From NCBI GenBank assembly GCA_030538175.1, contig JAUNUL010000076.1:1-6842 (forward strand): a stretch of 6,842 nucleotides of DNA. Reading direction: 5' to 3'. The notes beneath the pieces are model-generated. The model saw nothing but the letters and a program-made list of their open reading frames with translations. It searched no databases and had not been told where the DNA came from. This DNA is from Propionibacteriaceae bacterium (GTDB taxonomy: Bacteria; Actinomycetota; Actinomycetes; Propionibacteriales; Propionibacteriaceae). This document shows positions 4,928-6,842 of the stretch, piece after piece (within the stretch, counting starts at the first letter, position 1; each line of letters starts with the position of its first letter). Made by a program: the position numbers and the translations under genes.

Positions 4928-5560
4928 TCAGGCTTTCCTCAGCACATAGACGGCCGATCCGGCCAACAGGTTGGCCAGGCGTACGCCGCGCTTCAACGGT
5001 CGCCAGGACTCCACGAGCGGGATCCGCGTCTCGATCACGAAACCGGTCGCGTCGAAGAATGCCTCCAGATCGGCGAGCGTCGTGTACCGGACGTTGGGCG
5101 AGTCATACCACGTGAACGGGAGGTCCTTGGAGATCGGCATGTGCCCGCTGATCAACGCCAAGCGATTGCGCCAGAGCCCGAAGTTCGGCACCGAGACGAT
5201 GATCCGCTCCCCCACCCGGCCCATCTCCTCGATGAGTGCCCGGGGCTGTCGGATGGCCTGCAGCGTGCGCGACATCACGACCATGTCATAGGAGTTGTCC
5301 GCAAAATCGTGCAGCCCGGCTTCAATATCGATGTCGATGATCGACAGGCCACGTCGGATCGCCTTGACGACCTGGTCGTTGTCGCTGTCGACACCCGTGC
5401 CTGTGCAGCCCTTGTGCGCCATCAGATGCGCCAGCAATGTCCCGGACCCACACCCGAGATCCAGCACGCGCGACCCGGCCGGGATCAGGTCCGCAACGAG
5501 CGCCAGATCCGTCCGCAGCGGGGTGTGCCCGAGCGGCGCGTCGTGATCGTTGACCCTCAC
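4928..5560 (-). CDS. metW: MetW, methionine biosynthesis methyltransferase-fold protein
   Basis: The 210-residue protein has a Rossmann-type AdoMet-binding fold beginning RVLDLGCGSGTLLAHL (motif I, 31-46). The acidic motif II (VDSD, 57-60) and the post-I strand region DFADNSYDMVVMSRTLQAIRQP (85-106) follow. The MetW-specific blocks are VPNFGLWRNR at 124-133 and PFTWYDSPNVRYTT at 148-161. Length and motifs fit MetW along the whole sequence. The family is encoded next to metX in many bacteria, and I recall reports that MetW associates with and stimulates MetX in Pseudomonas; a methylation substrate is not known. Its GTG start overlaps the metX stop as GTGA, so the two are translationally coupled, consistent with a stoichiometric partnership. 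It is the last gene of the met operon. Confidence 0.95.
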   Translation of the reverse strand: MRVNDHDAPLGHTPLRTDLALVADLIPAGSRVLDLGCGSGTLLAHLMAHKGCTGTGVDSDNDQVVKAIRRGLSIIDIDIEAGLHDFADNSYDMVVMSRTLQAIRQPRALIEEMGRVGERIIVSVPNFGLWRNRLALISGHMPISKDLPFTWYDSPNVRYTTLADLEAFFDATGFVIETRIPLVESWRPLKRGVRLANLLAGSAVYVLRKA

Positions 5561-6765
5561 AGCACTTCCTCTCGTGCGCGCTCCAGGAACGCGCGGATGG
5601 TGTCGTGATAGGCCGGGATCGGCAGCAGGAACGAGTCATGCCCCCAGACCGACGGGATCTCCCGGAACGTCACCGGCAGCCGGCCCCGCTCCAGGACGTG
5701 CGCGATCCTGCGCGAGTGACCGGTGTCGAAGCGCCAGTCAGTGTCGAACGACAGCACACAGAACTTGGTCCGGGCCTCCTGCACCGCGGCGAACGCGTCA
5801 CCGGGGGCGAACTCGTCGATATCGGCAAAGGCATCGAAATAGTCCATGACCCGCGTCAGATAGAGATAGGACAACGCGTCGAACCGGTTCAGGAATGCCT
5901 CGCCCTGATAGTTCAGATAGCTCTCGACCGCGAAGTCCGCCCCGAACCCGTGCCGCGGTGATTCGGAGTCCTGGAACCGGCGTCCGAACTTCTCCGCGAG
6001 CCCCTCCTCGGACAGATAGGTGATGTGGGCCATCATCCGCGCGATGGACAGGCCGAAATCGGGGTTGGTCCCCTGTTCCCGATAGCGTCCCTCGGCGAAC
6101 CCCGGGTCGCGCTTGATAGCCTCCCGGGCGACGGCGGAGAACGCGATGTTCTGCGCGGTCAACCGCGACGAGGCGGCGATGATCAGCGCGTGCGTCATGT
6201 CGTCGGGGTGGGTGAGCGCCCACTGCAGGACTTGCATCCCACCGAGCGAGCCGCCGACCGCGGCGAGCAGCCGGCGTACTCCCAAATGCGCGAGCAGCGC
6301 CCGATGGACCGTGACGAAATCAGCCATCTGGAGCAGCGGGAAATCGAGCCCATAGGCGCGGCCGGTCGCCGGATTCACCGATGCGGGACCGGTCGTGCCC
6401 ATGCAGCCACCCAGCAGGTTCGCCGACACCACGAACAGGTGATCGGTGTCGACGGGGCGCCCGGGCCCGATCAGGTTGTCCCACCAACCAGGCTTGCGCG
6501 CACCGTCGTGGAAGCCCGCCGCATGGGCGTCACCAGTCAGCGCGTGGCAGATGAAGACCGCGTTCGTGCCGTCGGCGTTGAGGTCGCCATACGTTTCGTA
6601 CGCCACGTCGATCTCGGTGAGGGTGGCGCCGCTGGTCAGGGTGAGCGGGTGGGCTGCGTCGAAAAGCCGGACGGTGTGGGTCTCGACCGTGCCCACCCCC
6701 GGGCCGACAGGTTCGCCGAGGCTGAGCTCCGGCGAGGCCGGTCCGGGGGTGGATCCGCTGGTCAT
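5557..6765 (-). CDS. metX: homoserine O-acyltransferase MetX (acetyl or succinyl donor undecided)
   Basis: The enzyme activates homoserine by acylating its hydroxyl group, the first committed step of methionine synthesis. The 402-residue alpha/beta-hydrolase fold carries the full triad: nucleophile Ser173 in GGSLGGMQ, Asp343 in SFDTDWRF, and His376 in WGHDSFL. Conserved CHALTGDAHA (73-82), KPGWWDNLIGPGRPVDT (91-107), LGGCMGTTGPASVNP (118-132), AQNIAF (204-209) and HITYLS (247-252) confirm the family. Several of these, and DWRF at the Asp, match my memory of Pseudomonas MetX better than mycobacterial MetX; the Pseudomonas group includes succinyl-CoA users, so the donor cannot be fixed. ATG 6765 is chosen over GTG 6783 because GGGGGAG lies 9 nt upstream of it. 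It starts 4 nt after the MetY stop and overlaps metW by 4 nt. Confidence 0.97.
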   Translation of the reverse strand: MTSGSTPGPASPELSLGEPVGPGVGTVETHTVRLFDAAHPLTLTSGATLTEIDVAYETYGDLNADGTNAVFICHALTGDAHAAGFHDGARKPGWWDNLIGPGRPVDTDHLFVVSANLLGGCMGTTGPASVNPATGRAYGLDFPLLQMADFVTVHRALLAHLGVRRLLAAVGGSLGGMQVLQWALTHPDDMTHALIIAASSRLTAQNIAFSAVAREAIKRDPGFAEGRYREQGTNPDFGLSIARMMAHITYLSEEGLAEKFGRRFQDSESPRHGFGADFAVESYLNYQGEAFLNRFDALSYLYLTRVMDYFDAFADIDEFAPGDAFAAVQEARTKFCVLSFDTDWRFDTGHSRRIAHVLERGRLPVTFREIPSVWGHDSFLLPIPAYHDTIRAFLERAREEVL

Positions 6766-6769
6766 CGCG

Positions 6770-6842
6770 TCATTCTCCCCCACCGCTGACGGCGCCGAGC
6801 GACTGGTCCAAGTCGGCGATGATGTCGTCGATGTGCTCGATG
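6770..6842 (-). CDS. metY: MetY, C-terminal end only (cut by right window edge)
   Basis: The minus-strand frame from the edge encodes 23 residues, IEHIDDIIADLDQSLGAVSG plus GGE, and then TGA. The IEHIDDIIADLDQ segment is the usual end of O-acylhomoserine sulfhydrylases of the Cys/Met PLP-dependent class (MetY), which turn acylhomoserine and sulfide into homocysteine. The position directly upstream of metX, 4 nt apart, fits a metY-metX-metW operon. Other members of the PLP family (MetB, MetZ) share similar ends, so MetY rather than a close relative is an inference. The promoter, and any riboswitch, would lie beyond the window. Confidence 0.75.
   Translation of the reverse strand, partial: IEHIDDIIADLDQSLGAVSGGGE
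6775..6781 (-). promoter_or_regulatory. Shine-Dalgarno sequence of metX
   Basis: GGGGGAG on the minus strand, within the last codons of metY, lies 9 nt before ATG 6765 and selects that start. The in-frame GTG at 6783 has no such site upstream. Confidence 0.7.

Noticed and set aside
6025..6789. 254-codon plus-strand frame
   Set aside because: It is the shadow of metX, without any domain.

Overview
The window is high-GC bacterial DNA with close gene packing, several GTG starts, stop/start overlaps and few long gaps. The gene set suggests an actinomycetote, perhaps from the Propionibacteriales; that placement is an inference without a phylogenetic marker. It rests on a lipoprotein N-acyltransferase, a stand-alone Pol I-type 5'-3' exonuclease and a small stand-alone HNH nuclease. 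I see no transposase, integrase, tRNA, rRNA or CRISPR array. Apart from the HNH gene, which could be mobile, the window looks chromosomal.

Layout from left to right. (1) Positions 1-649, minus strand: the N-terminal two fifths or so of apolipoprotein N-acyltransferase (lnt), running off the left edge. (2) 706-1143, minus: an Lrp/AsnC regulator, with a small perfect inverted repeat just upstream in the 48-bp gap to the divergent next gene. (3) 1192-2232, plus: a complete 5'-3' exonuclease, the only plus-strand gene. (4) 2204-3024, minus: a PadR-family regulator and a 73-residue two-helix membrane protein joined by an ATGA overlap. Upstream of padR is a 38-bp near-perfect palindrome that overlaps a likely leaderless promoter. 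(5) 3090-3862, minus: an HNH endonuclease behind a long structured leader made of a good promoter, a 34-codon small ORF with a strong Shine-Dalgarno sequence, a hairpin at its stop codon and an intrinsic-terminator hairpin. (6) 3955-4820, minus: a DUF2975 four-helix membrane protein and a YozG-like HTH protein, overlapping as TGATG, ending in a stem-loop and preceded by a cluster of TATCGA palindromes. (7) 4928-6842, minus: a methionine operon metY(end)-metX-metW with a 4-nt gap and then a GTGA overlap.

How the genes work together. MetX acylates homoserine, MetY sulfhydrylates the acyl ester to homocysteine, and MetW is the usual partner of this MetX type. The MetX sequence resembles the proteobacterial MetX/MetW type more than the mycobacterial type. 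The padR and DUF2975/HTH pairs are two separate self-regulating membrane-protein modules, each with a visible palindromic operator candidate. The most unusual stretch is the HNH leader at 3540-3862, whose order (promoter, uORF, hairpin, terminator, gene) is that of a transcription-attenuation device. No such device is known to me for this nuclease family.
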